From the NCBI GenBank assembly GCA_946811185.2, contig OX328102.1, positions 63,629,416 through 63,693,415 of the forward strand: a stretch of 64,000 nucleotides of DNA, read 5' to 3'. Positions 12,201 through 21,512 of this stretch are shown here, piece by piece. This DNA comes from Hippopus hippopus (lineage: Eukaryota > Mollusca > Bivalvia > Cardiida > Cardiidae). Numbering within the stretch: the stretch's first letter is position 1; every line of letters begins with the position of its first letter. The translations under genes and the position numbers were made by a program. A model generated the notes under the pieces. The model saw nothing but the letters and a program-made list of their open reading frames with translations, was not told the DNA's origin and ran no database searches.

Positions 12201-15200
12201 TAGAAGCATGTCATGCCAGTCTTGAACGTCTGCAGACCCCGTACATAGATTTGTATCAGGTGAGCATGGTTACATTTATACTTATAACCGAAATGCGCGG
12301 GTATAACCATGCACTACCAGCGCATGGTTATACCCGAAATAACGGGAGCGTTATTTTGACAGTAACCTCAAGTTCAGAAAATGAAATTGGTCATGTATTG
12401 TCAATAACATAATTTTCCATGCATTATGTAACATTTGATGCCTAGACTTTAGTCTTTCAGGACATAATTAGTGTTTCTTAGCAAGTGGTATCAACTGTTT
12501 TCTCATTTTTCTGACAGACGCATTTATGGGATAACGCTACACCGATTGAAGAAACTCTTCGTACTTTGGACGACCTGATTCGAGCCGACAAGATTCGTTA
12601 TTTCGGTGTTTCGAATTTATGTGGATGGCAGATGCAACAGATTGTGGACAAAATCGAAATGATGGGACTGAATAGATGTGTCAGTCTGCAGGTACGGTAA
12701 ATGGTTGTTTTATCAATATTGTAGAAATCATCCAAAATTTACAAGTCAGGAAAAAGCAGCAAACAAGTAAACTAGATTAAGTATTAATTGATGCTAAGAC
12801 AGATTTACAGATGGACCTTTCATTCGCCAAGAAACCTTCTATTTTATTAAAAACTCGACTTTAAAAAACTCAGCGTTTATTTTTCCTCGGGATTAATATT
12901 CAATGCATACAAAATAAAAATAGTTTAAATTATTATCCCATAAAGTAGGCACGTAAAGGGTTGAAAATTCCACTTCAGCATAACAAAGGGGTAATTGCTT
13001 GCAAAAAGTAATTTCTGCATCAAGCCAACACGTTATCACTCACATCAAGCCACCACCATATCTATCCCATCAAACCACCACCTTATCACTCGTACCAAGC
13101 CACCACGTTCTGACTAGTGTCAAGCCACCTAGTAATTGCTTGCATTGAGCCAACACAATATCGCTCGCATCAAGCCGCTACATTACTGCTCGCTACATCA
13201 AGCCACCACATTATCACTGGTATCAAGCTACCACATTATCTGTCGCATCAAGCCACAACCTTAACGTTTGCATCAAGCTACCACATTATCACTCGCATCA
13301 AGCCTCTAAATTATCATTAGTATCAAGCCAAAATGATATTGCTCGCATCAAGCCGCCACATCATTGCTCATATCAAGCTACCATGTTAACACTTGCATCA
13401 AGCCACCATCTTATCTCTCACATCAAGCCACCATTGTATTGCTCATATCAAGCCACCATGCTATAGCTGGCATCAAGCCACCATGCTATAGCTCGCATCA
13501 AGCCACCATGCTATCGCTCGCATCAAGCCACCATGTTATCGCTTGCATGAAGTCATCACATTATCGCTCTCATCAAGCCACCAGATTATCGCTCGCAACA
13601 AGCCACCATTTTATTGTTTGTATCAAGCGACCATATAATCGCTTGCATCAAGCCCACATGATATTGCTTGCATCAAGCCGTCACTTTATCGCTTGTATCA
13701 AGCCACCACGTAATCACTCACATCATGTAGCCACCATATCACTTGAATCAAGCCACCACGTTATCACTGGCATCAAGCACCATGTAATCGCTTGCATCGA
13801 ACCACCTCGTTATCGCTTGCATCAAGCCACCACGTCATGGCTCGTATCAAGCCACCACGTTATCGCTCACACCAAGCCACCACGTTATCACTCACATAAA
13901 GCCCCGCTTCCACAGAGCATGGCACATGTATATTTCCAAAAACCCTGTCTCACGGCAATTCTAGTAAAACCATAAATTCAGGTGGCGAAATTTTGATTAT
14001 GCATATACAAAATGGTTAAACCTATTATCTAATAAAGTGCATACATAACAGATTTGAATATTCCACTTTAACAGAGAGAAAATAGCTTGTAAACAGTAGT
14101 TATACATCAAGCCCACTACATTATCACTTGCATCAAGCCACCACGTTATCGCTCACATCATAACACCACATTATCGCTCGTGTCAAGCTTCCACGTTATC
14201 TCTCGCATCAAGCCACCACGTTATCACTCGCATCAATTCACAAAATTATCACTCGCATCAAGCCACCACGTTATCGCTCGCAATCAGCCAGCAAATTAGC
14301 ACTCGCATCAAGCCAGCACGTTATCACTCGCATCAAGCGACTTCGTTTTCACTTGCATCAAGTCAGCACGCTATCATTTGCATCAAGCCACCACATTATC
14401 ACTCACATCAAGCAACCACGTTATCACTCGTATTAACCCACCACGTTATCACTTACACTCATGTTGTAAACCAATTTTTATTGGTTATCCAATTTCTTAG
14501 GGCTTTTCAATGTCTTCTCCTTCAGGTTTCCTTTGCTTTGTTTTAACCCTTGGAGCGCAAATTAAACCCAACACACATTTCAGTCTAGAAGTAAGAGTCC
14601 AATAGTTCAAATTTCATGATTGCAATTGTCAAGAATGTTTTAGTAGACTTAGCAGACAGAATAGATCAAAGTTTTGTGCAGTCGGATCTTGATCTCTGGT
14701 GGCCGCATAGCTAACTGTTGTTGTGACAGGCGCTTTAAGGGTTCACGTGCAGTCTATTTACTCTTCCAGCAACAATACAATCTACTAGAACGTCACTCGG
14801 AATTTGAAGAGTTTATGGTGTGTGAACAGAACGGTATCGGTGTCATGACATGGAGTCCGTTGAAAGGGTACTTTTTTACAAATTATACGTTTGCCCCGTC
14901 AACTTGGTTTGGTTGCATTAAAGTTTAACGCTGTTTTAACAGCTTAGGTCATATCACGGCGGTCAGTGCACCTACGCATGTTTTTTCTGGCTTTCTCACA
15001 CCAGTACTGACACAAATTTCTTTCCAAGTCACTGACTACTTTTCTCAAATGGAACAGAGGTGAGAGGCGAAAAACCGCTTCGAAAGGGTTTTGAACTCAT
15101 AACCACCAGGTCACGAGTCAGATACGCTGACAACTTAGCTACACAGTCGGGCTGCATCCCTTGTTACGCAATAGCGGCTATCCTGTTACTAACTAGAAAG

Positions 15201-17407
15201 CTGTATCAGCACTGGTGTGAGAAAGCTATGAAACACATGCTAGGTGCACTGACCGCCGTGATATGACCTAAGCTGTTAAAACGGTGTTTAACTCCAATAC
15301 AAATCGAAATCGACGCAAGGGATGCATTTAAACGCACTTTGAAAAAGGTAATATAGATGTTGTCAAGATAGCTTGCTTAGCTATTGTTTTGTAGGTTTTG
15401 TGTTTGGTTGCGAAAATATTGACCTCACTTATCCATGGACAAATAAAACACAAAATTCTACTTGTCCTTCAGGAATGTTTAGTGTCTAATTTTTGTTAGG
15501 CAATAAATTAGTATTTTTTAACTTTTTTGCTCTTTATTTTTCAATAAATTTTAAGTTAAATTGACTTTCCCGTAAATAAAACAAAAGAATTATCATCAAA
15601 GATTGATTGATTGATTGTATGGTGTTTAACGCCGTTTTCAACATCATTTCAGTTATATCGCGGAGGCCAGTGCACCTATCCATGCTTTCCTGGAGATTCT
15701 TTTAACAGTACTCCGCACAATATTCTTTCCAAGCCATTGGCTGCTTTCCCACATAACAATTATTGTCGAAACAATGGTCAGCGGTGGGAGAGGAATGAAT
15801 TCTGTCGCAATGACTATCATCAATCATCGAAAAGAAATTGGCCGAGCCGGGAATCGAACCAGCGACCTCCTGTTCTCAAGTCTAAAGCGCACTGACTAAG
15901 GTACCGGGGCCCGGCCAACAAAAATTGGAAACGCTTGATACATGGAAAAACTCTCAACACATTGAACAATACTGTCTATTACATCAAACATATTTTCTTT
16001 CTCCAGTCATGAAAGCTCAGCAAATCAGCTTCTTCTGGAATGTTCCCCTTCTTTCGAAGCCATTAGCGCCTACAGAAACTTAAATTAATGTCCAATCGTC
16101 AGGCAAAAACAAAATAACTATAGCAACATGCCAATAAGATCTCCTGCCGTTTATTACATAGAAGGGTTATGTTTTACGGCTTTAAAAGATTTAAGCCATG
16201 CTCTGTGAAAAGGGAGTTTAATGCTTCTGCAAAAAGTATCGACCCAGGTTAGCCTGCGCAGTCTAACCTGGGGCGAAACGTTTTACTTTTACTTTGCCAA
16301 AGGACAATTTTACCTCAGGATTCCGTCGGTTGTTAAACAAAATGGTTTTTTATTGATCCATAATTATGCGATGACTTGCTCGGTATAATGCATCACAGAG
16401 ATGAATTGTATTCAACCCCCTTTTGTCAGAGTATGGCTCAGTTATGTTGTTGGTGTCGTGAAAGAGGTGTTTTGGTGTTGTTATAGGCCTTTTGGTGTCA
16501 TATATGAGTATATTGGTGTTGTTATAGGGGTATTTTAGTGTTGGTATAGGGGTATTTTGGTATTATCATAGGGGTATTTCAGTGTTGGTATAGGGGTATT
16601 TTGGTGTTGTTATACGGTCTTTTGGCGATGTTACAGGGGTCTTTTGATCTTGTTTTAGGGTCTTTTGGTGTCTTCTATGAGTATTTTGTTGTTGTTATAT
16701 GGGTATTTTGGTGTTGTTATAGCGTTATTTTGATATTTTGGTGTTATTATAGGAGTATTTTGGTGTTGTTATAGGGACCTGTTGGTATTGTTATAGGATT
16801 ATTCAAGTGTTGTTATAGGAGTATTTAGGTGTTGTTGTAGAGATCTTTTGGGTCTTATTATCGGGGTATTTGGTGTTATTATAGAGGTCTATCGGTTTCA
16901 TTACAGGGGCTTTTTGACTGGCAAATACAAGAGGAACCAGAATCCGGATGAACAAAGTGGAAGGATCGGTATCGTACATAAGAATGAAGGAACAGCTATT
17001 CCCTTCGCCCCAGCCTGGAGCCAGTATGCAAATGATGAAACTTACTGGACGTTAATGGATACCCTGGCTGGTGTCGCAAAAAATCATGGTATCCTTAGCT
17101 CCCTTGTTTTATTCACGTTAGTTAAAAAATAATAACATTACCTTTAATACCAGAAACCCAACGTATTAATATTGGCATATATTCATCAAGTATTATCCCT
17201 TTACCTGCTAAATAGGATAAACGAAACTTTCAAGCCGACAGTAAAAACCCGAATGTTGCTATTTCAAACATTCTTTTGGAAAAATTATCCCCTTATCGGA
17301 CAGTGTTGATCCAAGATCAGACTGTACGTTCTGTGCAGTCTGGTCTTGATCTACCTGTCAGCAAAAGGTCGTTGAGTCATGCGTAGCAGTCTTAGGGTTA
17401 ATTAAGG

Positions 17408-17455
<48 letters not shown>

Positions 17456-20400
17456 GTTTTACACCGCTTTCAACATTATTTCAGTCATATCACGACGATA
17501 GCTCACACACTTACGTATATCCTGGGTTTCAGCAGTGCTAGGCTAGGGCTCTTAGCTGTCCTACCCAGAGACGCTCGCACGAAAAGTCCAGCGCTTCCAG
17601 GAAGGCTCGAAATCTGGGCCTCGAGGCTACAAGTCCAACGATTTACTACTGAGCTATGCAGGACCCATCTTAACCCTTTACCACAAAATCCTGAGTTTTA
17701 GCGACCCAGAAAGAGAAGACTTCTGAAAACCTTGTGTTTTTCCCACAATGTTATCTACCCTGTTAAAGACAGAAATGATCATTTATCCTACACCTAATTT
17801 GTCGTCTGCAACTGCTTTCAGTTCGGTGCTGTCCAAAATTTTCGGTAAATAGTTAAGGTGATAATGAAACTAAAACTGATAACCAGAGTGACGGAAATTG
17901 GGTAGGATTTGAAATGTCCCAGTCAAGAACTCTTAATTACAGAGCAGCTCTCTGGTTGTATCATTTCACATTAGAAGGTCATGACCTTTCAGGTCTCACA
18001 TTCTTATGTTTGCCGTCAAACTTAAATCCTGTAAGGACAAACCACTCCTATGTTGCAAGAAAAGCAGGTCTTCATAGATCAATGGACAGACGCGTCTGTG
18101 TCATTTGATAAATGAAAATAACATGTGGGTTGAAGAACTGCGCAAGCTAATTACATAAACAATGAACTATAGAGTTAAATGTATTAGAATTAGCTCTGAA
18201 TTTGAAATTGGCCTCGTTTTTAAGCTTTGGCATGACCTAGACAAACAAATTCTAAAACGTAGATGAATAATTGATAATAATTGAGAGAAACACCCCAAAA
18301 CGACCCATTTTCATGAAATGATCCACTGTTAAAACCTATTTGCTAGCAAATTTCTACCACAACTTTCTATTAGTAATTTCAGTACTTTGATTTTTTCCTG
18401 TTTTCCGGCATAGCTGAATGTGCTGGCTTTTGACCTACTTTTTAGTACCGATAAAAAATTAATACATAGAAATTTGTGATTGGTCAAAAATGTAGACAGG
18501 TTTATTTTAAAGGCCCTTGCCTATTTGCGGGTGTATTTACGCCGTCTATCTATTTTAAAGATATCTCTTGTTTCTATTTTTAGGTAAAAGCATGGCACAA
18601 ACAGCCATAAGGTGGTTGTTACAAAAGAAGATTGTTTCGTCCGTGATTATTGGCGCCACGTCACCGAGACAAGTGGAAGAAAACGCTGTTGCTAGCAGCG
18701 GATGGGAGCTTACTGAGGAGGAGGTAGAGTTGCGCAGTACTTTTAACCCTTTGCCTCGCAATCCCGAGTTTTAATGATCCCCAAGGAAAAGGACTTTTGA
18801 AAACATTGTGGGAAAAGAAGAAAATGCTGGTAACCAGCATTTTCTCCTTTTCCCACAATCTTTTTAATTCTTTCAATGACAGATTTCCTGATTTGTGTAA
18901 GATTTAATTTGTTGTCTGCGTATGCTTTCAAATCAGACCGGTCTAAAATTTTGTGGTTTAATAAAGATTTAAGACCAAACAAATGAAATATATGAGTTGT
19001 GTCCCTTGGAAAGGGGGTTTAATGCATCACCGTGGTGCGTTGTACCAGGAATGTCATCATATAATTATAGATCCATAAAATACCAGTTTTTACTCGTCTT
19101 TTGACATGCAGAAAATTGACCGATGGCAAAAGGTTTTGACCTAGATCAGCCTGCGCGGACTGGAGGGGGGGGGCCGGACTGTGCAGGTTGACCTGGGTCG
19201 ACGCATTAAACCCCCTCGTCACACAGCATGGCTCATGTTCTAACGACCTCTGATTGCAACAATTGCATCAGAAAGTTAGGAAACCTTTTCCTTTTATTTT
19301 TTTTTAATTTGCATCTATCTGGAAAAAAATGGAATTGCGCGCATACAAGTCGAGCCCCATTTTTATGCCCATGCTCTTTGTTGCTGGTCTGAACAAGTGG
19401 TGGCTTGTCCAGTGGCAACCCATTTATGTCTAATAGTACGTTTAAGTTTTCGAAGATTTTTGTTGGTAAAGTTACCTCGTACATTATTATCGCTAGTCAG
19501 TTAGTTTATTTGTTTGTTTGTTTGAATGGTGTTTTACGCCGCTTTCAACATTATTTCAGTCATATCACGGCGACAGCTCACATATTCATGTTGGAGCTCT
19601 GAAGTGTCTTGCCCAAGGACACTCCTGTGAAAAAAGCCCAGTGGAGCCAGTGAGGCTCGAACCCGGGGCCTCCAGGTCACGAGTCTTACACCCAACCACT
19701 GAGCCACACAGGACCCCTGCAAGTCCGTTAGAGTTATCTCTCTTTAAGCGCTCTTGTGCAAACATGGTAAGAAAACAAACGAGTTTCGCGTGACAGCGCG
19801 ATATTATCGGCACCAACAAAGTGCCCGTAACGTAGTCAAATCGTTAACTAACCCATAACGGGAAAAGAAAATGAGAAATGAAAATCTTATTTATACTTAT
19901 CAGACACTGAATCGCAATGAAATGCACCTCTCTTGTTACATATGAATGCGTTTGATTGTAATTTCATATATGATGACATTGATTTTTGTTTATGCGTGGT
20001 ACCCGTAGTAGGTCTAAACGCGCCATTTATATAAGGAGTTCCACTAATGGAAATAAGAAGTGTTGAGACTTGTTCAAGATTACTTATCAATACGAAAGTA
20101 TAGCTTCCCTAAATTAAGAATGTTATTTCGTTGAATTTGTGAATACTGCTCCGGATTTCTATTCATAAGAAGTTGTTATTGGGTTATTGACGAACACTAA
20201 TTCCCTGCCAAACACAAAAGATATTCATGTGAGCCATGCTCTGTGGAAAGGGGGCTTAAAGCATCTGCAAAATGTATGTGGGCTGACTTTGGCCGATGCT
20301 TTTTGGTGTTGGTAGTTTGTTTTTCTACATGTCAAAAAAACATTGTACCTCATGATTCAGTCAGTTTCCAGACAAAGTGGGTTTTATGGAACATATTTAT

Positions 20401-20576
20401 GTGATGACTTGCTTGGTTTTGTGTTTCACAGTGCATTAAACCAGAGCCTATGTTATTTATTTCAGATGGAAGCTCTGGACACAGCCAGCCCACGTCCGAG
20501 CTATTACCCGTACAGTTTTATGAAAGGTTTTGGTGGGTCAAGGATAAACCCGTTCAACAATTTGAAATTTCCTTAG
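6103..20576 (+). CDS. Aldo/keto reductase, complete 8-exon gene (YajO/IolS-like AKR)
   Basis: Predicted cytosolic NADPH-dependent oxidoreductase reducing aldehydes or ketones; substrate unknown. Exons 6103-6201, 10986-11137, 12106-12259, 12518-12691, 14770-14867, 16907-17088, 18584-18723 and 20466-20576 all have GT/AG borders and join in phase to 1110 nt, or 369 residues plus TAG. The barrel fold is shown by an N-terminal LGNTGVKVSNLCLGTMTFG strand, GGNFIDCADLY (Asp64, Tyr69), FIIATKV (Lys95), THLWD (His137), GVSN, WSPLKGGFLTGKY (from Trp221) and the nucleotide-binding segment IIGATSPRQVEEN near residues 308-320. Length suits the roughly 330-370-residue bacterial-type AKRs, which bivalve annotations often name YajO-like. 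The ATG has a good context (CCAAG before it) and gives the expected N-terminus. Introns are crowded with SINEs, palindromic elements and two minisatellites, yet no exon is broken, which argues for a functional gene. Exact subfamily and substrate are not determined. Confidence 0.93.
6230..6494. mobile_element. PAL-C in intron 1
   Basis: CTCTGGCAAAAGGGGGTTAA to CACAGAGGATGGCTCA; centre GCGCGGATTGCGC. Confidence 0.87.
6639..6869 (+). mobile_element. SINE-2
   Basis: Head GGTCCTGCGTGGCTCAGTGG, loop ACTCGTAACC, body GTGTCCTTGGGCAAGACA, tail CAATCAATC. Intron 1. Confidence 0.9.
6985..7400 (+). repeat. Repeat H split by SINE-2
   Basis: 6985-7060 and 7295-7400 flank the SINE-2 at 7060-7294. Confidence 0.75.
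7060..7294 (-). mobile_element. SINE-2 inserted in repeat H
   Basis: Flanks TTCTTTACCAATGG / ATCTTTTACCAATCG suggest a target duplication within repeat H. Confidence 0.87.
7585..7775. mobile_element. PAL-C, centre deleted
   Basis: Right part with TAACAACCGACTAG and TTTTTGCGGATGCATTAAAC. Confidence 0.75.
7862..7950 (+). mobile_element. PAL-A core fragment
   Basis: Degraded core repeats of GTAGATCAGATCAGACTGC type. Confidence 0.55.
8012..8324 (+). mobile_element. SINE-1
   Basis: Near full length in reductase intron 1; head CCCCGGTAGCGCAGTCGGTA, CAATCAATCAATC tail. Confidence 0.9.
8333..8568 (-). mobile_element. PAL-B fragments
   Basis: A half at 8333-8393, then TTAACTCCTTACCAAATGAC from 8394; cut by a poly-T run at 8569. 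Confidence 0.7.
8569..8591 (+). repeat. Poly-T run
   Basis: Uninterrupted run of T inside the PAL-B remnant. Confidence 0.95.
8690..8845 (+). repeat. Repeat H
   Basis: GTAAATTTGCCCGCAAATAGG to CAGCTACGTCGA. Confidence 0.78.
8940..9180 (+). repeat. Diverged tandem duplication, period about 150 bp
   Basis: AAGCACGTGTGTG...GTTCTGACCTTGGCCTTGATTT recurs as AAGCATGTGTGTG...GTTCTGACCTTTGCTATGGTTT. Confidence 0.6.
9190..9330 (+). repeat. Dispersed repeat K, copy 1
   Basis: Begins ATTCGGCAAACCTAGAG; shares order and wording with 51735-51890 (GGAACATTTCTGC, AAATTGTAAGACTCC). Confidence 0.6.
9331..9799. other. Unassigned intron 1 sequence
   Basis: No recognisable gene or repeat copy beyond an A-rich stretch. 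Short open frames here look random. Confidence 0.5.
9800..10038 (+). mobile_element. SINE-3
   Basis: Head GCCCGGCAGAGTAGCCCAGT and GGGTTCGAT; body GTCAGTGGCTTTGGACAG; tail CAAACCAGACAAACAAA. Intron 1. Confidence 0.88.
10153..10704. mobile_element. Non-autonomous TIR element, about 550 bp
   Basis: Ends 10154-10173 and 10684-10703 are inverted repeats (GTTTCCCTT[T/C]TGAG type, two mismatches in 20). The interior is non-coding and holds AAAATGGCGGC and the two CRE octamers. It lies in reductase intron 1. Confidence 0.6.
10646..10669. promoter_or_regulatory. Two CRE-type TGACGTCA sites
   Basis: Two perfect palindromic TGACGTCA octamers (10646-10653 and 10662-10669) lie 16 bases apart in reductase intron 1, inside a terminal-inverted-repeat element. 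CREB/ATF proteins bind this octamer; use in vivo is not shown. Confidence 0.4.
10800..10943. repeat. Near-perfect 63-bp inverted repeat (hairpin)
   Basis: Arms 10800-10862 and 10881-10943 are complementary with about two mismatches. The 18-base GC-rich loop is itself partly self-complementary. It is GC-rich compared with its surroundings and ends 42 bases upstream of exon 2. Confidence 0.92.
10986..11137 (+). CDS. Aldo/keto reductase exon 2 (residues 34-84)
   Basis: Acceptor TTACAG, donor GTAAGC, ends after two bases of codon 84. Encodes DEMSYKIMDKYAELGGNFIDCADLY and GGSEEIIGKWL, the AKR signature carrying catalytic Asp64 and Tyr69. Confidence 0.92.
11364..11548. mobile_element. Foldback element, about 185 bp
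   Basis: Palindromic along its length, with ends GGTCCGTATTCACCAAT and complement and a centre at about 11447 (GGCTAAACCA/TGGTTTAGCC). Reductase intron 2. Confidence 0.8.
11660..11906 (-). mobile_element. SINE-3
   Basis: Reverse copy in intron 2; head CTGAGCTACTCATGCCAGG at right. Confidence 0.86.
11925..12077 (-). mobile_element. Repeat L fragment, reverse
   Basis: Reverse complement matches 19850-20000 (CTTATCAGACACTG, TCATATATGATG, TTTTTGTTTA). Ends about 30 bases before exon 3. Confidence 0.75.
12106..12259 (+). CDS. Aldo/keto reductase exon 3 (residues 84-135)
   Basis: Acceptor ATTACAG, donor GTGAGC. Encodes FIIATKV with catalytic Lys95, then RRHIVEACHASLERLQTPYIDLYQ, a typical AKR helix and strand leading to the His strand in the next exon. 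Confidence 0.92.
12299..12334. repeat. Short palindrome in intron 3
   Basis: GGGTATAACCATGC and its complement flank a short spacer, about 40 bases after exon 3. Confidence 0.7.
12518..12691 (+). CDS. Aldo/keto reductase exon 4 (residues 136-193)
   Basis: Acceptor CTGACAG, donor GTACGG, phase 0 at both ends. Begins THLWD with catalytic His137, then IEETLRTLDDLIRADKIRYFGVSNLCGWQ, the highly conserved AKR segment. Confidence 0.93.
12885..13907 (+). repeat. 25-bp minisatellite array 1 with leader
   Basis: After a leader at about 12885-13019, roughly 35 degenerate copies of a 25-base unit (CATCAAGCCACCACGTTATC plus GCTCG) follow in reductase intron 4. 25 is not a multiple of 3, so the array reads through different frames and creates a spurious 203-residue open frame. 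Confidence 0.95.
13988..14465 (+). repeat. 25-bp minisatellite array 2 with the same leader
   Basis: About 14 more copies of the same 25-base unit follow a leader (13988-14104) clearly related to the leader of array 1. A PAL-C end fragment (13893-13924) lies between the arrays. Leader plus array thus looks like one element present twice. Confidence 0.9.
14543..14754 (+). mobile_element. PAL-A3 ending 15 bases before exon 5
   Basis: TTAACCCTTGGAGCGC start, damaged core near 14660-14700, GACAGGCGCTTTAAGGGTT end. Confidence 0.78.
14770..14867 (+). CDS. Aldo/keto reductase exon 5 (residues 194-226)
   Basis: Acceptor CTTCCAG, donor GTACTT, ends with two bases of a Gly codon. Encodes QQYNLLERHSEFE and GIGVMTWSPLK, the barrel strand contacting the cofactor. 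A PAL-A3 element ends about 15 bases upstream. Confidence 0.92.
14903..15153 (-). mobile_element. SINE-3
   Basis: Reverse copy starting about 35 bases after exon 5; head ACACAGTCGGGC at right. Confidence 0.86.
15196..15307 (+). mobile_element. SINE-3, 3' half
   Basis: Head-truncated copy, opposed to the previous SINE-3 and 42 bases away. Confidence 0.83.
15601..15916 (-). mobile_element. SINE-1
   Basis: Full-length reverse copy in intron 5: GATTGATTGATT tail first, GGGCCCGGCC head last. Confidence 0.9.
16192..16441. mobile_element. PAL-C in intron 5
   Basis: GCCATGCTCTGTGAAAAGGG to GAGTATGGCTCA; shortened centre. Confidence 0.85.
16445..16900 (+). repeat. 22-bp minisatellite
   Basis: About 20 copies of a 22-base unit (TTTTGGTGTTGTTATAGGGG type), truncated units included, in reductase intron 5. 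It ends within a few bases of the exon 6 acceptor. Confidence 0.92.
16907..17088 (+). CDS. Aldo/keto reductase exon 6 (residues 226-287)
   Basis: Acceptor ATTACAG, donor GTATCC, phase 2 in and phase 1 out. Encodes GGFLTGKYKR, the variable substrate loop (EQSGRIG, PAWSQYANDETYW) and the TLAGVAKNH helix. A 22-bp minisatellite runs almost up to its acceptor. Confidence 0.92.
17208..17401 (-). mobile_element. PAL-A, reverse
   Basis: TACCTGCTAAATAGGATAAA to AGTCTTAGGGTTAA. Confidence 0.87.
17407..17666 (-). mobile_element. SINE-2 with long GATT tail
   Basis: About 45 bases of (GATT)n at left, head GCTATGCAGGACCC at right. Intron 6, directly followed by PAL-B. Confidence 0.9.
17670..17856 (+). 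mobile_element. PAL-B, core shortened
   Basis: TTAACCCTTTACCACAAAAT start, TTAA end; one palindrome arm missing. Confidence 0.82.
18408..18565 (-). repeat. Repeat H, reverse
   Basis: Ends about 18 bases before exon 7. Confidence 0.78.
18584..18723 (+). CDS. Aldo/keto reductase exon 7 (residues 287-333)
   Basis: Acceptor TTTTTAG, donor GTAGAG. Encodes SMAQTAIRWLLQKK and VIIGATSPRQVEEN, the C-terminal NADPH 2'-phosphate-binding signature of AKRs, then the GWELTEEE helix start. A PAL-B copy starts 19 bases after the donor. Confidence 0.91.
18743..18972 (+). mobile_element. PAL-B, full length, next to exon 7 donor
   Basis: Intact core GAAAATGCTGGTAACCAGCA near 18820-18850; TTAA at both ends. 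Confidence 0.9.
19005..19229. mobile_element. PAL-C
   Basis: CTTGGAAAGGGGGTTTAATG to CACAGCATGGCTCA; poly-G in the centre. Confidence 0.84.
19507..19717 (-). mobile_element. SINE-2
   Basis: Reverse copy with a short internal deletion; followed directly by repeat L. Intron 7. Confidence 0.88.
19727..20075 (+). mobile_element. Repeat L, uninterrupted copy
   Basis: AGAGTTATCTCTCTTTAAGC, GAGTTTCGCGTGACAGCGCG, GTGCCCGTAACGTAGTCAAA, TATGCGTGGTACCCG. Non-coding; intron 7. Confidence 0.8.
20229..20452. mobile_element. PAL-C abutting exon 8 acceptor
   Basis: GTGAGCCATGCTCTGTGG start; the degraded right end stops 13 bases before exon 8. Confidence 0.82.
20466..20576 (+). CDS. Aldo/keto reductase exon 8 (residues 334-369, stop)
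   Basis: Acceptor TTATTTCAG joins in phase to give LTEEE-MEALDTASPRPSYYPYSF, the usual AKR C-terminal region, ending NNLKFP and TAG. A PAL-C copy ends about 13 bases before the splice site. Confidence 0.9.
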   Translation: MEALDTASPRPSYYPYSFMKGFGGSRINPFNNLKFP

Positions 20577-20631
20577 TCATATAACTTATGTAGAGAAAAT
20601 GTCAACTCTTAAAGGCCTATTGGTGGCCAAC

Positions 20632-20637
20632 ATTAAA
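20632..20637 (+). promoter_or_regulatory. Possible poly(A) signal ATTAAA for the reductase
   Basis: This is the only hexamer resembling a poly(A) signal that I saw in the first roughly 300 bases after the stop codon. No AATAAA was seen there. Confidence 0.3.
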
Positions 20638-20659
20638 CAATGTAGGCGTTAAAATGCAT

Positions 20660-20887
20660 TTAACTCTTTACCAGACGACAAAATTTTAGACTAGTTCAAA
20701 TCGAAAGCGTTTGCAGACGATAAATCAAAAGTAGCAGAAATGACAAAGTTTGTCCTTGATAGGATGAAAAATATTGTGGGAAAAGGAGAAAATACTGGTT
20801 ACCAGCATTTTTTTCGTTTTGGAAAATGTTTTCATAGGCCTTCTTCTTCAGGTTCGTTAAAACTCGGGATTTTGTGGTAAGGTTTAA
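20660..20887 (-). mobile_element. PAL-B
   Basis: TTAACTCTTTACCAGACGAC to GGTAAGGTTTAA. Confidence 0.88.
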
Positions 20888-21073
20888 ATCTGCTAAGTGA
20901 TTTATTTAATATTTCTAGCAAATACCAAAAACGTAAACATGTCAATTTCAAAGCTATTCGTCCGACACAAAAAAACACTCTATCGCTTAGTGTAGATCGC
21001 AAATCAGACTGCACCTCCTGGGCAGGCTGAACGTTATCTATATTGTCCCCAAAAGTTTATCTGAATCGGCCCT
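20888..21073 (+). mobile_element. PAL-A-like, degraded
   Basis: GTAGATCGCAAATCAGACTGC and TAGCAAATACC flank; lies between two PAL-B copies. Confidence 0.5.
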
Positions 21074-21299
21074 TTAACCCAGTATCACTCAATCCCGAAT
21101 TGGGACTACCCCAAGGCAAACGACATTTGAAAACATTGTGAGAAAAGGAGAAATGCTGGTAACAGCATTTCTCCTTTTCCCATCACGTTTTCAACTCTTT
21201 CTAAGATAACTTCCAACATTTCAGCCATCTTTGATCTGTCGTCTGCAAACGCTTTCAATTTGAACCAGTCTAAATGTTTGTCGTTTGATAAAGAGTTAA
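21074..21299 (+). mobile_element. PAL-B, full length
   Basis: TTAACCCAGTATCACTCAAT to GATAAAGAGTTAA. Confidence 0.9.
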
Positions 21300-21317
21300 G
21301 TCATACTGTAGCACTTG

Positions 21318-21512
21318 TGTTATTCGGCGTAGCTAAATGTGCTGACTTTTGACCTACTTTTTGGTACTGATAACAAATGAATAAATAGAAATTTGTAATT
21401 GGTCAAAAATATAGACATGTTTATTCTAAGGGCCCCTGTGGTCAAAAATGTAGACATGTTTATGTTAAGGACCCCTGCTTATTTGCTGACAATTTACGCG
21501 GTCTATCTTATT
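21318..21512 (-). repeat. Repeat H, reverse, with internal duplication
   Basis: GGTCAAAAATATAGACATG and GGTCAAAAATGTAGACATG follow each other about 40 bases apart. Confidence 0.77.

Noticed and set aside
13364..13975. 203-residue open frame, longest in the window
   Set aside because: It is translation of the 25-bp minisatellite in an intron. The unit length is not a multiple of 3 and the protein is a cyclic peptide artefact.
13019..14465. Possible CRISPR array (regular short repeats)
   Set aside because: Repeats are directly tandem with no unique spacers, in a eukaryotic intron.
16848..17132. 94-residue frame as a separate gene
   Set aside because: It is exon 6 of the reductase plus minisatellite and intron sequence.
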